64,000 bases of DNA, from the NCBI RefSeq assembly GCF_905200055.1, contig NZ_CAJKIS010000003.1, positions 1 through 64,000 on the forward strand, given 5' to 3'. A program made the translations under genes and the position numbers. The notes beneath the pieces are model-generated. The model was given only the letters and a program-made list of their open reading frames with translations. It was not told where the DNA came from and did not search any database. This document shows positions 42,296 through 52,666 of the stretch, piece after piece. This DNA is from an uncultured Fusobacterium sp. GTDB lineage: Bacteria > Fusobacteriota > Fusobacteriia > Fusobacteriales > Fusobacteriaceae. The stretch's first letter is position 1, and each line of letters starts with the position of its first letter.

Positions 42296-42829
42296 ATGAA
42301 ATTAGGGGAAAAGATCAAGGCTATAAGAAAGAAATTAGGATATACTCTTCAAGAACTTTCAGAAAAAACAGAGTTATCAATCGGTTTTTTAAGTAATATT
42401 GAAAGAGATCTAAATAGCCCTTCAATCAGTAATCTACAACAAATTTGCCAAGCTCTTAATGTAAACTTAATGGAAATTTTAGACAATACTCTTAATCTAT
42501 CTCCTGTTACTAAAAAAGATGAGAGAGAAGAGATTTTTTCAAATATGGAATCTCATGTAAAAGTTGAAAGTTTACTTAATGGAAAATCAAATTTTAATGG
42601 TATAGCTATAACTATTGAAGGTGGAGATACATTTAGTGACATGTCTTGGGGGCATTCATACTCAGAAATTGGAGTTGTTATTACTGGTGAGTTAGAAATT
42701 GAAGTGGATAAAGAGATATTTTTATTAAAGGAAGGAGACTCTATTGTTATCAAAGAGGGAGCTCCTCATAGATATAAAAATCCTAAAGATACTCCATCAG
42801 TAGTATATTGGTTCTCAAGTAAAAAATAA
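42296..42829 (+). CDS. XRE-family regulator with C-terminal cupin domain
   Basis: A 177-residue regulator: helix-turn-helix (residues 1-62; KIKAIRKKLGYTLQELSEKT, SIGFLSNIERDLNSPSISNLQ) and a small-ligand-binding cupin barrel (about 100-175; GVVITGELEIEVDKE, LKEGDSIVIKEGAPH). Such proteins often control amino-acid or amine catabolism. It is divergent from the serine operon and probably controls it. GGAGG lies 10 bases before the ATG. Confidence 0.88.
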   Translation: MKLGEKIKAIRKKLGYTLQELSEKTELSIGFLSNIERDLNSPSISNLQQICQALNVNLMEILDNTLNLSPVTKKDEREEIFSNMESHVKVESLLNGKSNFNGIAITIEGGDTFSDMSWGHSYSEIGVVITGELEIEVDKEIFLLKEGDSIVIKEGAPHRYKNPKDTPSVVYWFSSKK

Positions 42830-42877
42830 TTTTTCAAAATAATGGAATTTCATTAAAATGAAAAGTGGGAGTTAACA

Positions 42878-43699
42878 ATGGAAATTATAACTTTAATTGA
42901 AAATAATCTTGGAAAAAATCAAAATTTAAAAAATGAATTTGGACTATCTTTTTTTATCAAAGATAACGATATTGAACTTATCTTTGATACTGGACAAACA
43001 GGGCTATTTTTTCATAATTTTAAAGAGTTAAATATTGTTACTAATGATATAAAACATATTGTTTTAAGTCATAGTCATTATGATCATACTGGTGGTTTAA
43101 AAACTTTTATTGAAAACTCCAATAAAGATTTTACTCTATATATTACACCAAAATTTTTTCAGGAAAAATATAGAATAAAACCTGAAATAAAAGAGTTTTT
43201 AGGGAATAATTTTGATTTAGAGTATTTAGAAAAAAACAATATAAATATTAAATATATTTTTAATGGTTTTAAAATTTCAAAAAATATAGTTTTTTTCACA
43301 GATTTTAAAAGTTATTTTGATTTTGAACCACCTGCTGAATATTACTTTAGAAAAATTAAAGATTCTTTTATTTTAGATCATATGAATGATGAATTAGTTA
43401 TAGGTTTAGATACTCCAAAAGGAATGGTTTTAATTTGTGGTTGCTCTCATATAGGAATTTGTAATATTATTGAGAGTATAACTAACGAAACTGGAAAAAA
43501 TATCTATGGGGTTATTGGAGGATTACATCTTTCAAGAGCTAGTGATGAAAGAATTGAAAAAACTGCACAATATTTTATGAAAAAAAATATTAAGTTTTTA
43601 GCTGTTTCCCATTGTACTGGAGAAAAAGCTCTGAACTATTTTAAAAATTTAGATATTAATTTAATATCTAACAATACTGGAGATAAAATTATATTTTGA
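42878..43699 (+). CDS. Metallo-beta-lactamase-fold hydrolase (dihydropterin-synthase-like MBL family)
   Basis: A 273-residue cytosolic metal hydrolase. The dinuclear metal motif is SHSHYDHTGG (about 65-74), with further ligands in CGCSHIGICNI, GGLHLSRA and SHCTGEKA. The layout matches the MBL group annotated after a methanogen pterin-related synthase, whose substrate in bacteria is unknown. It follows the XRE-cupin gene by 48 bases and may be cotranscribed. Confidence 0.85.
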   Translation: MEIITLIENNLGKNQNLKNEFGLSFFIKDNDIELIFDTGQTGLFFHNFKELNIVTNDIKHIVLSHSHYDHTGGLKTFIENSNKDFTLYITPKFFQEKYRIKPEIKEFLGNNFDLEYLEKNNINIKYIFNGFKISKNIVFFTDFKSYFDFEPPAEYYFRKIKDSFILDHMNDELVIGLDTPKGMVLICGCSHIGICNIIESITNETGKNIYGVIGGLHLSRASDERIEKTAQYFMKKNIKFLAVSHCTGEKALNYFKNLDINLISNNTGDKIIF

Positions 43700-43705
43700 T
43701 TTTTG

Positions 43706-43732
43706 GAGCTGATAAATATCAGCTCTTTTAAT
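43706..43732 (+). terminator. Terminator of the XRE-cupin/MBL unit
   Basis: GAGCTGAT AAAT ATCAGCTC followed by TTTT. Confidence 0.75.
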
Positions 43733-43739
43733 TTCTAAT

Positions 43740-43783
43740 AATAGAACAAGAGAGAATGGTTTTCCATTCTCTCTTGCTCTATA
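43740..43783. terminator. Long hairpin after fucA
   Basis: ATAGAACAAGAGAGAATGG pairs with its complement (one mismatch) around TTTT, a 19-base stem. The minus-strand side is only moderately T-rich, so it may act as terminator or 3'-end protector of the fucose operon. Confidence 0.65.
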
Positions 43784-43811
43784 CTTTTATTTATATAAGG
43801 ATTTTTAGGCA

Positions 43812-44465
43812 CTAATCTTTAGCTTTTCTTTGTCCATAAGTTTTAAATTTTTCAGCCATTAAAGCCATTTCTTCATCTGGAAGAACAATTGGTTCTCCTA
43901 TGCTTTTTGCCATATAATATATTTGTGAACAATATTCAATCTCTTCAATTATATTGAAAGCATTTAATAGATCGTTTGCTCCTGCAAGTATTCCGTGGTT
44001 AGCTAATATAACAGCTTTTCTATCTTTCATTGCTTCAGTTGCATTTACTGCTAATTCATGAGATCCATAAGTTGCATATTCAGCACATCTAACATCTTTT
44101 CCAGCAACTGCTATCATATAGTGAGTAGCAGGTAAAGATTGACGAAGACAAGCTAGAACTGTTGCATATGTTGTATGAGCATGGATAACTGCATCTAAGT
44201 CTGTTCTTGTTTTATATTGAAGAAGGTGCATTTCCCATTCACTTGAAGGATTTCTAGTTCCTTCTACTACATTTCCATCTAAATCCATTATTACTATATC
44301 TTCAGGCATAATTTCAAAGAAATCTATTCCTGATGGAGTTATTGCCATATATCCAGTTTCTCTATCAAAAACACTGATATTTCCTCCAGTTCCTTTTGTT
44401 AGATTGCTAGTTACTAATTTTTTTCCATATTTTATAATTTCATCACGAACTTCTCTCATTAACAT
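43812..44465 (-). CDS. fucA: L-fuculose-1-phosphate aldolase
   Basis: Class II zinc aldolase that splits L-fuculose-1-phosphate to DHAP and L-lactaldehyde. 217 residues; phosphate-binding GTGGNISVFD and AITPSGIDF, Glu in SSEWEMHL, and zinc histidines in VIHAHTTYATVL and LANHGILA. It is the last gene of the fucose operon, 20 bases after fucI. Lactaldehyde from this step feeds FucO and hence 1,2-propanediol. Confidence 0.93.
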   Translation of the reverse strand: MLMREVRDEIIKYGKKLVTSNLTKGTGGNISVFDRETGYMAITPSGIDFFEIMPEDIVIMDLDGNVVEGTRNPSSEWEMHLLQYKTRTDLDAVIHAHTTYATVLACLRQSLPATHYMIAVAGKDVRCAEYATYGSHELAVNATEAMKDRKAVILANHGILAGANDLLNAFNIIEEIEYCSQIYYMAKSIGEPIVLPDEEMALMAEKFKTYGQRKAKD

Positions 44466-44485
44466 AATTTTCTATCTCCTTAATT

Positions 44486-46261
44486 CTATTTAAAAAGTGG
44501 TCCATAAGTTGCACAAGCTCTAAAGTCTTGTCCTTCTTTATCCATTCCAAATGCATTCCAACAAGCTGGTCTGAAGATTTTTTCTTCTGGAACGTTGTGA
44601 GCAGCTACAGGGATTCTTAGCATTGATGCAAGAGTAATTAAATCTGCTCCTACATGTCCATAAACGATTGCTCCATGGTTAGCTCCCCAGTTATTCATAA
44701 CATCATAAGCTGTTTTAAACATTCCTTTTTCTCCGTTACAAATAGGTGCAAACCAAGTACATGGCCATGTATAGTCTGTTCTTTTCCATAATTTTTCAGT
44801 TACTTCTTGAGGAAGATTTACACTGTATCCTTCAGCTATTTGAAGCATTGGTCCTAATCCTTTTACAAGGTTTAATCTAATCATAGTCATTGGCATTTCA
44901 GCATCTGTAAGGAATCTTGATGAGTATCCTCCACCTCTAAAGTATCCTAAATCAGCTGGGTTCCATGTAGTAGCTTCTAGACATTTTTCAACATCTTTTT
45001 CTGTCATTTCATAGAAAGGTTTTACACATCTATTTCCATCTTTATCTACTGCTTCAGCTGAATAATCAAGTGCAGAAGCTCCTGAGTTAATTAAATGAAG
45101 GAATCCATCAGCTTCTTTTGCTACTCCTTCAAGTTCATATCCAGTTACACGTTTTACTGCATCTCCACTCCAATAAGTTCTTACGTCAGAGAATAGAACT
45201 GCTCTATTAGTTAGTAATCTTTGGAATAACATTCCTAATCCGTTTAGTACATCATTTTCAGTTGCTAGAACCATTGGTCCACGAACTCCATTCCAGTCAA
45301 AGCTTGAGTTTAGAAGTGCTTCAGCAAAGTCTCCATTTGGATAGAAATCTGTCCATTGTCTTTGTCCTTGGAATCCTGCTGCAATAGCATTATGTCCACA
45401 AGCTTCTTCTTCGCATCCTTCTGGAAGATTTTTATTTCCATTCATTAAATCTTTTATGATAAGCATCATTTTTACAACAAATTCCCATTGTTCATCTTTA
45501 ATTTCACGAGGGTTTTGCATATTTTCAGGGTTTTTGTCAAATCCTTCTTTACAATATTTTTTAGTCCAAGCAAGTGCTTTTTCATATTCTGCATGATCAT
45601 AGATTTCTTCAGTCATTCTTCTTATAATTTCAACTTCATCAACTGATTCTACTCTCATTCCTAAATATTCTTCTATAAAATGAGGGTCGATTATAGATCC
45701 AGCTATTCCCATACAAATTGATCCAATTTGTAAGTAACTTTTTCCTCTCATTTGAGCAGCAGCAATTGCAGCACGTCCAAATCTTAATAGTTTTTCTTCT
45801 ACGTCAGCTGGTATTGAAGTATCATCAGCATCTTGTACTTCATGTCCGTAAATTCCAAATGCAGGAAGTCCTTTTTGTGCATGTCCAGCAAGTACAGCAG
45901 CTAGGTATACAGCTCCTGGTCTTTCAGTTCCATTAAATCCCCATACCCCTTTAATTGTCATAGGATCCATATCCATAGTTTCTGATCCATAACACCAACA
46001 AGGAGTTACTGTTAAAGTTACTGTTACATTTTCACGTTTAAATTTATCTTCACAAGCAGCAGCTTCAGATACACGTCCAATAGTAGTGTCAGCAATAACA
46101 ACTTGTACTGGAGTTCCATCAGCATATCTTAAATTTTCTGTAAATAATTTTGCTGCAGATTTTGCCATATTCATTGTTTGTTCTTCTAATGATTCTCTTA
46201 CTTTTAAAGGTCCTCTTCTTCCATCAATTGTAGGTCTAATTCCGATTTTTGGGTAGTTCAT
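44486..46261 (-). CDS. fucI: L-fucose isomerase
   Basis: Converts L-fucose to L-fuculose with Mn2+. The 591-residue chain is full length. Recognisable segments: [23 protein letters not shown] at the N terminus, [42 protein letters not shown] with catalytic carboxylates, and the C-terminal [30 protein letters not shown] precedes the ATG. It lies between the kinase and aldolase genes. Confidence 0.96.
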   Translation of the reverse strand: MNYPKIGIRPTIDGRRGPLKVRESLEEQTMNMAKSAAKLFTENLRYADGTPVQVVIADTTIGRVSEAAACEDKFKRENVTVTLTVTPCWCYGSETMDMDPMTIKGVWGFNGTERPGAVYLAAVLAGHAQKGLPAFGIYGHEVQDADDTSIPADVEEKLLRFGRAAIAAAQMRGKSYLQIGSICMGIAGSIIDPHFIEEYLGMRVESVDEVEIIRRMTEEIYDHAEYEKALAWTKKYCKEGFDKNPENMQNPREIKDEQWEFVVKMMLIIKDLMNGNKNLPEGCEEEACGHNAIAAGFQGQRQWTDFYPNGDFAEALLNSSFDWNGVRGPMVLATENDVLNGLGMLFQRLLTNRAVLFSDVRTYWSGDAVKRVTGYELEGVAKEADGFLHLINSGASALDYSAEAVDKDGNRCVKPFYEMTEKDVEKCLEATTWNPADLGYFRGGGYSSRFLTDAEMPMTMIRLNLVKGLGPMLQIAEGYSVNLPQEVTEKLWKRTDYTWPCTWFAPICNGEKGMFKTAYDVMNNWGANHGAIVYGHVGADLITLASMLRIPVAAHNVPEEKIFRPACWNAFGMDKEGQDFRACATYGPLFK

Positions 46262-46280
46262 CTGTTTTTTCCTCCTAGAA

Positions 46281-47690
46281 TTAATTATTTTTAGCTTTAT
46301 AATTATAAAGTTGTGCAGTATTTGCTATTATCTTAAATCCTTCTTCAAGAGAAGCAATTTCTTTTTGAGCAATTTTTTGAATAAGAATATTTCCATAAGC
46401 AGTTGCTTCAAAAGGTCCTACTACTACATCTAATCTTGTTTCATCAGCAATCATTTGACATAAAACAGTAGATTTTGCTCCTCCACCTATTATATGAAGT
46501 CTATCAAATTCTCTTTTTGTTATACTTTTTATATAATTTATTGTTTCATTATATTTTTTAGTTAAACTCTTATAGATAATTACAAAATAATCAAAATCAT
46601 TTTCTTGATGTTCTTTTGTTACATTATCTATTTCAGATATAATATCAAACTCATCTTGTTGGAATACAGGAAGTGCAACATCAATATATGTAGCAACTGT
46701 TAAATTTGATTTAACATATTCTGTAATTTCTTCAAATGGTATTTTTCTACTATATCTATTTTCTAATTGTTCTTTTAATTTCTCTACTAAATATAGTCCT
46801 GTTATATTTGTAAAAAACATATTTGAATCTCTATATCCAGTTTCATTTGTTAATGAATTATCATATGCTTCTTCTGTAATAACTGGTTTATCAGTAACAC
46901 AACCAATTAAAGACCATGTTCCACAAGATAGGAACATACACTTAGGATCTGTATATGCTTGTGTTAAAAGTGCTGCACTTGCTGTATCATGTGATGCAAC
47001 TGATATTACAGGAATATCTAATTCTCTTAACTCTTCTATTCTTGAGTTTTTTAAGTTTCCAACTATATTTCCTGGTTCAATAACTGGAGGAAATATGTTT
47101 TTATTTATCTCAAATTTTTCTAAAATTTTATTACTAATTTTTCTTTCAGCAAGATCAAATAATTGAGTAGTAGATGCTATTGTTGCCTCTGCATATCTTT
47201 CCCCAGTAAGGAAATAGTTTATTAAATCAGGCATCATCAAAAGTTTATCTATTTTACTATAATTATCTTCACTTACCTCTTTAAGAGTAAGTAATTGAAA
47301 TAATGTATTAATAGACATAATTTGATTTCCTGTATTCATAAATATTTCTTTAAGGCTCATAACCTTTTGAGCATTTTCATATCCAATAGCATTTTTAGCA
47401 TCTCTATAAGATATAGGGTTTTCAAGAAGATTTCCCTCTTTATCTATTACCCCAAAATCTACTCCCCAAGTATCAATACCTATGCTTTCAATTTCATCTT
47501 TGTATTTAATAATAGTATTAACTATATTTCCTATTATTTTTTTCCAGTCCCATCTACTTCTTCCATCTTCTTTTATTCTCTCATGTGAGAATCTTAAAAC
47601 TTCTTCTGTTTTAAGTTGTCCATTTTCAACATATCCTAATATTCCACGGATAGAAGTAGCTCCCATATCGAAAGCTAAAGATTTTTTCAT
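46281..47690 (-). CDS. fucK: L-fuculokinase, rhamnulokinase-like FGGY kinase
   Basis: ATP-dependent sugar kinase of the FGGY family, about 469 residues. N-terminal [41 protein letters not shown] and C-terminal [16 protein letters not shown] are more like rhamnulokinase than classic FucK, but the flanking fucose genes make L-fuculose the substrate. The ATG at 47690 follows GGTGAT by about 5 bases and is preferred over the one at 47702, which overlaps the fucO stop. Confidence 0.88.
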   Translation of the reverse strand: MKKSLAFDMGATSIRGILGYVENGQLKTEEVLRFSHERIKEDGRSRWDWKKIIGNIVNTIIKYKDEIESIGIDTWGVDFGVIDKEGNLLENPISYRDAKNAIGYENAQKVMSLKEIFMNTGNQIMSINTLFQLLTLKEVSEDNYSKIDKLLMMPDLINYFLTGERYAEATIASTTQLFDLAERKISNKILEKFEINKNIFPPVIEPGNIVGNLKNSRIEELRELDIPVISVASHDTASAALLTQAYTDPKCMFLSCGTWSLIGCVTDKPVITEEAYDNSLTNETGYRDSNMFFTNITGLYLVEKLKEQLENRYSRKIPFEEITEYVKSNLTVATYIDVALPVFQQDEFDIISEIDNVTKEHQENDFDYFVIIYKSLTKKYNETINYIKSITKREFDRLHIIGGGAKSTVLCQMIADETRLDVVVGPFEATAYGNILIQKIAQKEIASLEEGFKIIANTAQLYNYKAKNN

Positions 47691-47701
47691 GTTTATCACC
47701 A

Positions 47702-48850
47702 TTATATTAATTTTTCATATAGTGCTTTTATTTCTTCAACAGATGTATCTCTTGGATTTCCTCCTGTACATACATCTGCAAATGCTGATTTTGCTAAAAA
47801 CTCTATATCTTCTGATTTTACTATTTCTTTTAAATCAGCTGGAATTCCAACATCTTCAGAAAGTTTTTTAACTGCTGCTATAGCTGCTGTTCTATATTCT
47901 TCTTCACTCATATTATCTACATTTTTTACTCCAAATGCTCTAGCAATTTCTCTATATTTTTCTCCTGTAAATGGTGCATTATATTCCATAACTGTTGGAA
48001 GAATTATTGCATTTGCTACTCCATGTGGTGTATCATATACTGCTCCTAGTGGATGAGCCATTGAGTGTACTATTCCTAATCCTACATTTGAGAATCCCAT
48101 TCCTGCTACATATTGAGCAAGAGCCATTCCTTCTCTTCCTTCTGGAGTATTTGCAACTGCTCCTCTTAAATGCTTAGCAATTAGTTCAATAGCTTTTAGA
48201 TGGAACATATCTGTCATTTCCCAAGCTGCTTTAGTTATATATCCTTCTATTGCATGTGTTAAAGCATCCATTCCTGTAGCTGCTGTAAGTCCTTTTGGCA
48301 TTGAAGACATCATTTCAGGATCAGAAATTGCTATTATTGCCATATCATGTGGATCTACACAAACAAATTTTCTTTCTTTTTCAACATCAGTAATAACATA
48401 GTTTATTGTAACTTCTGCTGCTGTTCCTGCTGTTGTAGCTACAGCTATAGTAGGTACAGCTGGATTTTTTGTTGCAGCACAACCTTCAAGGCTTCTTACA
48501 TCAGCAAATTCTGGATTTGCAATGATAATTCCTACAGCTTTAGCTGTATCCATTGAAGATCCTCCACCTATAGAAATTATGTAATCAGCTCCTGATTTTT
48601 TGAAAGCTTCTACTCCAGTTTTTACATTTTCTATTGTTGGATTTGGTTTAATATCTGAATAAATTTCATAATCTAAATTTTCAGCATCTAATAAAGATGT
48701 TACTTTTGCTGTTACTCCAAATTTTACTAAGTCTGGATCTGAGCATACAAAAGCTTTTTTAAATCCTCTTCCTTTTACTTCTTCTGGAATTGCTTTTATA
48801 GCTCCAGCTCCATGATATGAAACATTATTTAATATAATTCTATTTGCCAT
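47702..48850 (-). CDS. fucO: Lactaldehyde reductase (1,2-propanediol oxidoreductase)
   Basis: Iron-dependent group-III alcohol dehydrogenase, 382 residues, reducing L-lactaldehyde to L-1,2-propanediol. Motifs: ISIGGGSSMDTAKAVG, TAGTAAEVTINYVI, the metal site GMDALTHAIEGYI, and GIVHSMAHPLGAVYDTPHGVAN. It is inside the fuc operon, between transporter and kinase. A close paralogue, with nearly the same motifs, lies at 60927-62075. Its product is the substrate of the Pdu compartment in this window. Confidence 0.93.
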   Translation of the reverse strand: MANRIILNNVSYHGAGAIKAIPEEVKGRGFKKAFVCSDPDLVKFGVTAKVTSLLDAENLDYEIYSDIKPNPTIENVKTGVEAFKKSGADYIISIGGGSSMDTAKAVGIIIANPEFADVRSLEGCAATKNPAVPTIAVATTAGTAAEVTINYVITDVEKERKFVCVDPHDMAIIAISDPEMMSSMPKGLTAATGMDALTHAIEGYITKAAWEMTDMFHLKAIELIAKHLRGAVANTPEGREGMALAQYVAGMGFSNVGLGIVHSMAHPLGAVYDTPHGVANAIILPTVMEYNAPFTGEKYREIARAFGVKNVDNMSEEEYRTAAIAAVKKLSEDVGIPADLKEIVKSEDIEFLAKSAFADVCTGGNPRDTSVEEIKALYEKLI

Positions 48851-48890
48851 TTATTTTCCCTCACTTTATATAGTTTATTTATAATATTTT

Positions 48891-50237
48891 TTATTTTCTC
48901 TCTTTACTATTAGCTAATCCGTATAAGAAGATAATTACAAAACATACTAATGGAACATAATAACTTGTTCTTACTGCTGCTTCAACTCCACTATACATAG
49001 GAGCTAAGAATGAGAATGTTCCTTTATCTATTGTTCCTCCCATATATGGAGTAATTAATGCTCCTCCAAGAATTGCCATTATAAGCCCTGCTGCACCAAG
49101 TTTTACTTCATCTCCTAATCCTTTTAAAGCAATTCCATAAATTGTTGGGAACATTAGTGACATACATCCTGAAATAGCTATTAAACATAATACTGCTTTA
49201 TCTGCAGGAAGATATATTGCACCAAATGTTACTAAAATACCAAGTAAAGCTATAATTGCCATTAATCTTGCAGGAACAAATAATTTCATTAAGTAAGTAC
49301 AGATCCAACGCATAATTATGAATAGTACCATTGCAATTATATACATTTCTACAGCTTCTGCTTCATTAACACCTTTTAAAGTCATTACATATTTTGTCAT
49401 CCATGTCCAAACTGCTATTTGCATTCCTACATAGAAGAATTGTGTTATAACCCCAAATACATATACTCTATTTGATAATAGTTGTTTTATTGATACAACA
49501 AAGTTTAGTTCTCCACCTTCATCTTTTGAAGAAAGTTTATTTTTAAAGAAATAGATCCAAATTACTAAAGCTACTGCTATAAGTCCAACATAAGGAATAC
49601 ATACCCATAAAAGTTCTGTTTCTCTTATAGTTTGTAATTCTGCTGCATCCATTACTAATCTTTCTTCATAAGTAGCTGGATTTAAGTGTCCAAGAATCAT
49701 ATATTTTGCCATAAATAATCCAACTAAAGATCCTAATGGATTAAATGCTTGAGCATAGTTTATTCTTCTAATACTTGTTTCTTCATCTCCAAGTGATATT
49801 ACAAATGGGTTACAAGTTGTTTCAAGAATTGAAAGCCCACCAGCTAGAATAAATATTGAAACTAAGAAGATATTGTAATTTTGAAATAGAGTCGCTGGAA
49901 TATATCCCAATGCCCCAATCATATATAGTCCAAGTCCAATTAATAATCCATGTCTAAAAGAATATTTTTTTATAATAAGTGCTGCTGGAATCGCAAGTAC
50001 TGCATATGCACCATAAAAGGCAAATTGTACAAGAGAAGAGTCTACAGCCTTCATCATAAATATCTTTCCAAAAGCTGGTACAAGGTTATCTGTCATATTA
50101 TTAAGAAGTCCCCATAAAACAAAACATGAAACTAACATTAAGAATGTAACTAAATATTTTTTTTCAACGACTTTTTTCTCAGTTTTTTCTAATTTTTCAC
50201 ATTGTTCAATTACAACTGTTTCTTTTTGATTTTCCAT
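48891..50237 (-). CDS. fucP: L-fucose:proton symporter, major facilitator family
   Basis: A 448-residue, 12-helix symporter. The FucP-type features NNMTDNLVPAFGKIF in helix 1-2, FYGAYAVLAIPAALI and ETTCNPFVISLG are present. I start at the ATG at 50237, which is 7 bases after GGGAG; the longer start at 50264 lacks a ribosome site. A Glu/Lys-rich cytosolic N terminus of about 25 residues precedes the first helix. Confidence 0.92.
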   Translation of the reverse strand: MENQKETVVIEQCEKLEKTEKKVVEKKYLVTFLMLVSCFVLWGLLNNMTDNLVPAFGKIFMMKAVDSSLVQFAFYGAYAVLAIPAALIIKKYSFRHGLLIGLGLYMIGALGYIPATLFQNYNIFLVSIFILAGGLSILETTCNPFVISLGDEETSIRRINYAQAFNPLGSLVGLFMAKYMILGHLNPATYEERLVMDAAELQTIRETELLWVCIPYVGLIAVALVIWIYFFKNKLSSKDEGGELNFVVSIKQLLSNRVYVFGVITQFFYVGMQIAVWTWMTKYVMTLKGVNEAEAVEMYIIAMVLFIIMRWICTYLMKLFVPARLMAIIALLGILVTFGAIYLPADKAVLCLIAISGCMSLMFPTIYGIALKGLGDEVKLGAAGLIMAILGGALITPYMGGTIDKGTFSFLAPMYSGVEAAVRTSYYVPLVCFVIIFLYGLANSKERK

Positions 50238-50284
50238 TTTCCATCTCCCTTTTAATTTTTTCATTTCCTACTTTTTAATTTATT

Positions 50285-50719
50285 TTATAGAACCCCTTTT
50301 TGAAGTATTATATTTGCATATAATGCTTTTTCACTTGTTGCAATAATTACATAAGCATCTTTCGCTTTTTCATAAAAAGCAAATCTTTCTATATTTTCAA
50401 AAGCTTCTGCTCCTCTTTCATCATATTTTTTTACTATAGACTTATATTCATCCCAAATAGGAGTTTTAACTGTATCTCCTTTCATAACTTCCATAAGTGC
50501 AACTGGTGTTTTAGCATAAGTATCTAATGGAAATAATTGTAAAATTGCGTCTAAAACTTCTGGAACATTATGTCCATCCATTCTTATTACTCTACTATTT
50601 TTCCCCATAGATTCTGCTGGAAAGTTCCCATCTGCAATAACTAAAAAATCACTATGTCCCATTTCTGAAAGAATTTTTAAAAGTTCAGGTGAAATAATAT
50701 TTGGTATATTTTTTAACAT
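50285..50719 (-). CDS. fucU: L-fucose mutarotase
   Basis: A 144-residue RbsD/FucU-fold enzyme that interconverts alpha and beta L-fucose so the isomerase can use both. Signature: IISPELLKILSEMGHSDFLVIADGNFPAES (in parts) with the catalytic His, and the C-terminal KALYANIILQKGV. First gene of the fucose operon, GGAGG 5 bases before the ATG. Confidence 0.93.
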   Translation of the reverse strand: MLKNIPNIISPELLKILSEMGHSDFLVIADGNFPAESMGKNSRVIRMDGHNVPEVLDAILQLFPLDTYAKTPVALMEVMKGDTVKTPIWDEYKSIVKKYDERGAEAFENIERFAFYEKAKDAYVIIATSEKALYANIILQKGVL

Positions 50720-50765
50720 TTTTCCTCCTTGTGTATATTTAGTTTTTTTTGTTCTTTAAACGTGT

Positions 50766-50785
50766 GAATAATTATAAAATTATTC
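50766..50785. promoter_or_regulatory. Palindrome and -10 in the fucose operon promoter
   Basis: GAATAATT ATAA AATTATTC, a perfect dyad that contains a minus-strand TATAAT with no good -35. This suggests activator-dependent transcription, presumably by the divergent AraC regulator. Confidence 0.5.
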
Positions 50786-50968
50786 ATTCATTTTTCTTTT
50801 TATTTATGATATATTTATTTTACACTTGAAAAAATAAAAAATCTTGTAATATAATAAGAAAAAATGGTATTTTATTCACTTATTAATTTTTTTTATAATA
50901 AAAAAAAATAGTAAGTTATAAAATAGTACAAAAAATAAAATAACAGTATATACTCAGGAGGCTTATAA

Positions 50969-51829
50969 ATGAAATATTTCGAATTTAAAGAAAATATAGT
51001 ACATGGATCTGCAAAATTCCCATTTGCTTACTATTTTGTAAATAATTATCACCCTCGTTATCATATGATCATGCATTGGCATAATGAATGTGAACTAATT
51101 CGAATTATTTCTGGAACATTTAATATAAAAATAAATATGTCATCCTATACTGCTGAAGCTGGTGATATAATTTTCTTAAATAGTGGATGTATCCATTCAG
51201 GAATTCCAAAAGATTGTGTCTATGAATGTGTTGTTTTTGATGTAACTTCTCTTCTACAAAAGAATCCATTGGGAAATACTGAGTTAAACGATATTATACA
51301 ATATAAAAAAGAGATAAAAAATCTTTATAAAAAAGACTCAGCTGAAACATATAATGTTCTTAACCATATCTTTGATCTCATGAAAACTAAAGAACCTGGA
51401 TATCAACTTAGGATATATGGATCTTGTTATTATTTTTTAGGACTTGTTGAAAAGTATAATTTATATATTAAAGAGGAAAAATTATCAATAACTAATAAAA
51501 AAACTTTATTCCAAATGAAAAAAGTTCTATCTTTAATTCAGACAAAATATATGGAAGAAATTGGACTTGAAGATATCGCCTCTATTTTAAAAATGAATGA
51601 AAAATATTTTTGTAAATTTTTTAAACAAATGACAAATAAAACACCTATTGAATATTTGAATTGGTATAGAATAGAATGTGCTTGTGAAAAAATTAAATCT
51701 TCCTCTCTTTCTTTAACAGAAATAGCATATGATTGTGGTTTTAATGATACTAGTTACTTTACTAAAGTTTTTAAAAAATATAATGGAATGAGCCCTAGAG
51801 AATATAAAAAGCTTTATTTTAAATCTTAA
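50969..51829 (+). CDS. AraC-family transcriptional regulator of the fucose operon
   Basis: A 286-residue regulator: N-terminal cupin sugar-sensing domain (about 30-110; HWHNECELIRIISGTFNIKI, SGCIHSGIP) and C-terminal double helix-turn-helix (about 190-284; IGLEDIASILKMNEKYFCKFFK, LTEIAYDCGFNDTSYFTKVFKKYNGMSPREYK in parts). It is divergent from fucU and most likely activates the operon in response to fucose. GGAGG precedes the ATG. Confidence 0.9.
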   Translation: MKYFEFKENIVHGSAKFPFAYYFVNNYHPRYHMIMHWHNECELIRIISGTFNIKINMSSYTAEAGDIIFLNSGCIHSGIPKDCVYECVVFDVTSLLQKNPLGNTELNDIIQYKKEIKNLYKKDSAETYNVLNHIFDLMKTKEPGYQLRIYGSCYYFLGLVEKYNLYIKEEKLSITNKKTLFQMKKVLSLIQTKYMEEIGLEDIASILKMNEKYFCKFFKQMTNKTPIEYLNWYRIECACEKIKSSSLSLTEIAYDCGFNDTSYFTKVFKKYNGMSPREYKKLYFKS

Positions 51830-51834
51830 TTAAT

Positions 51835-51890
51835 AAGGTTGTTATAGATTTTTTGATTTTAATTCAACTAATTTATGACAACCTTTTTTT
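51835..51890 (+). terminator. Terminator of the AraC-regulator gene
   Basis: AAGGTTGTTATA pairs with TATGACAACCTT across a long AT loop, followed by seven T. Confidence 0.8.
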
Positions 51891-51982
51891 ATATTCTTAC
51901 TCTATCAATTTATTTTAAAGCTATTTAAAAAACATTTCTTTTAAAATATGGTTATTTCTTTTGTTTTTAAATCACTTTATAC

Positions 51983-52010
51983 TTGAATTTTGATAAAAAA
52001 TATGTATAAT
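51983..52010 (+). promoter_or_regulatory. Promoter of the 2-oxoacid:ferredoxin oxidoreductase operon
   Basis: -35 TTGAAT (51983-51988), 16-base spacer, -10 TATAAT (52005-52010). Confidence 0.75.
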
Positions 52011-52090
52011 CTAATTAGTATCAATAAAAAATAATATTTTTTATATTTTGCTCAAAAATCTAGTAAATCATAAGGAAAGGTGAAAAAACT

Positions 52091-52666
52091 ATGAGAGAAA
52101 TTTTTGAAATCAGGTGGCATGGAAGAGGGGGACAAGGTGCTAAAACAGCATCTCTTCTTTTAGCAGATGCTGCATTTAGTGGTGGAATGTATGTACAAGG
52201 TTTCCCTGAATACGGACCTGAAAGAATGGGAGCTCCAATAACAGCCTACAATCGTATATCTAAAAATAGAGTAACTGTGCACTCTAATATATATGAACCA
52301 GATTTTGTTGTAGTTGTTGATGAAACTCTTATTGAAAGTGTTGATGTTACAAAGGGATTAAAAGAGGATGGAGCTATTATTATAAATAGTTCAAAATCTG
52401 CATCTGAGTTTAAACCATTATTAAAAGGTTACAAAGGAAAGGTTTATACTTGTGATGCTAGAACTATCTCTGAAGAAACACTTGGTAAAAATTTCCCTAA
52501 TACTCCTATGTTAGGGGCAGTAGTAAAAGTTAGTGAAGTTATGGAAGAAGAAGCATTTTTAAATGCTATGGAAGAATCTTTTAAACATAAATTTGCAAGT
52601 AAGCCTGAAGTATTAAAAGGAAATATGGAAGCATTAACTCGTTCTATGAGAGAGGTGAAAGAATAA
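52091..52666 (+). CDS. porC: 2-oxoacid:ferredoxin oxidoreductase, gamma subunit
   Basis: A 191-residue subunit that binds CoA/holds the complex. It starts REIFEIRWHGRGGQGAKTASLLLADAAF, the family hallmark, followed by FPEYGPERMGAPITAYNRIS. First of a four-gene operon ordered gamma-delta-alpha-beta, as in archaeal and Thermotoga-type pyruvate or 2-ketoisovalerate oxidoreductases. AAAGG precedes the ATG; its stop overlaps the next start by 1 base. Confidence 0.9.
   Translation: MREIFEIRWHGRGGQGAKTASLLLADAAFSGGMYVQGFPEYGPERMGAPITAYNRISKNRVTVHSNIYEPDFVVVVDETLIESVDVTKGLKEDGAIIINSSKSASEFKPLLKGYKGKVYTCDARTISEETLGKNFPNTPMLGAVVKVSEVMEEEAFLNAMEESFKHKFASKPEVLKGNMEALTRSMREVKE

Noticed and set aside
44486..50264. 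Many short antisense open frames opposite the fuc, pdu and por genes
   Set aside because: They lack ribosome sites, have Leu/Phe/Ser-dominated antisense composition and lie wholly inside well-supported genes.
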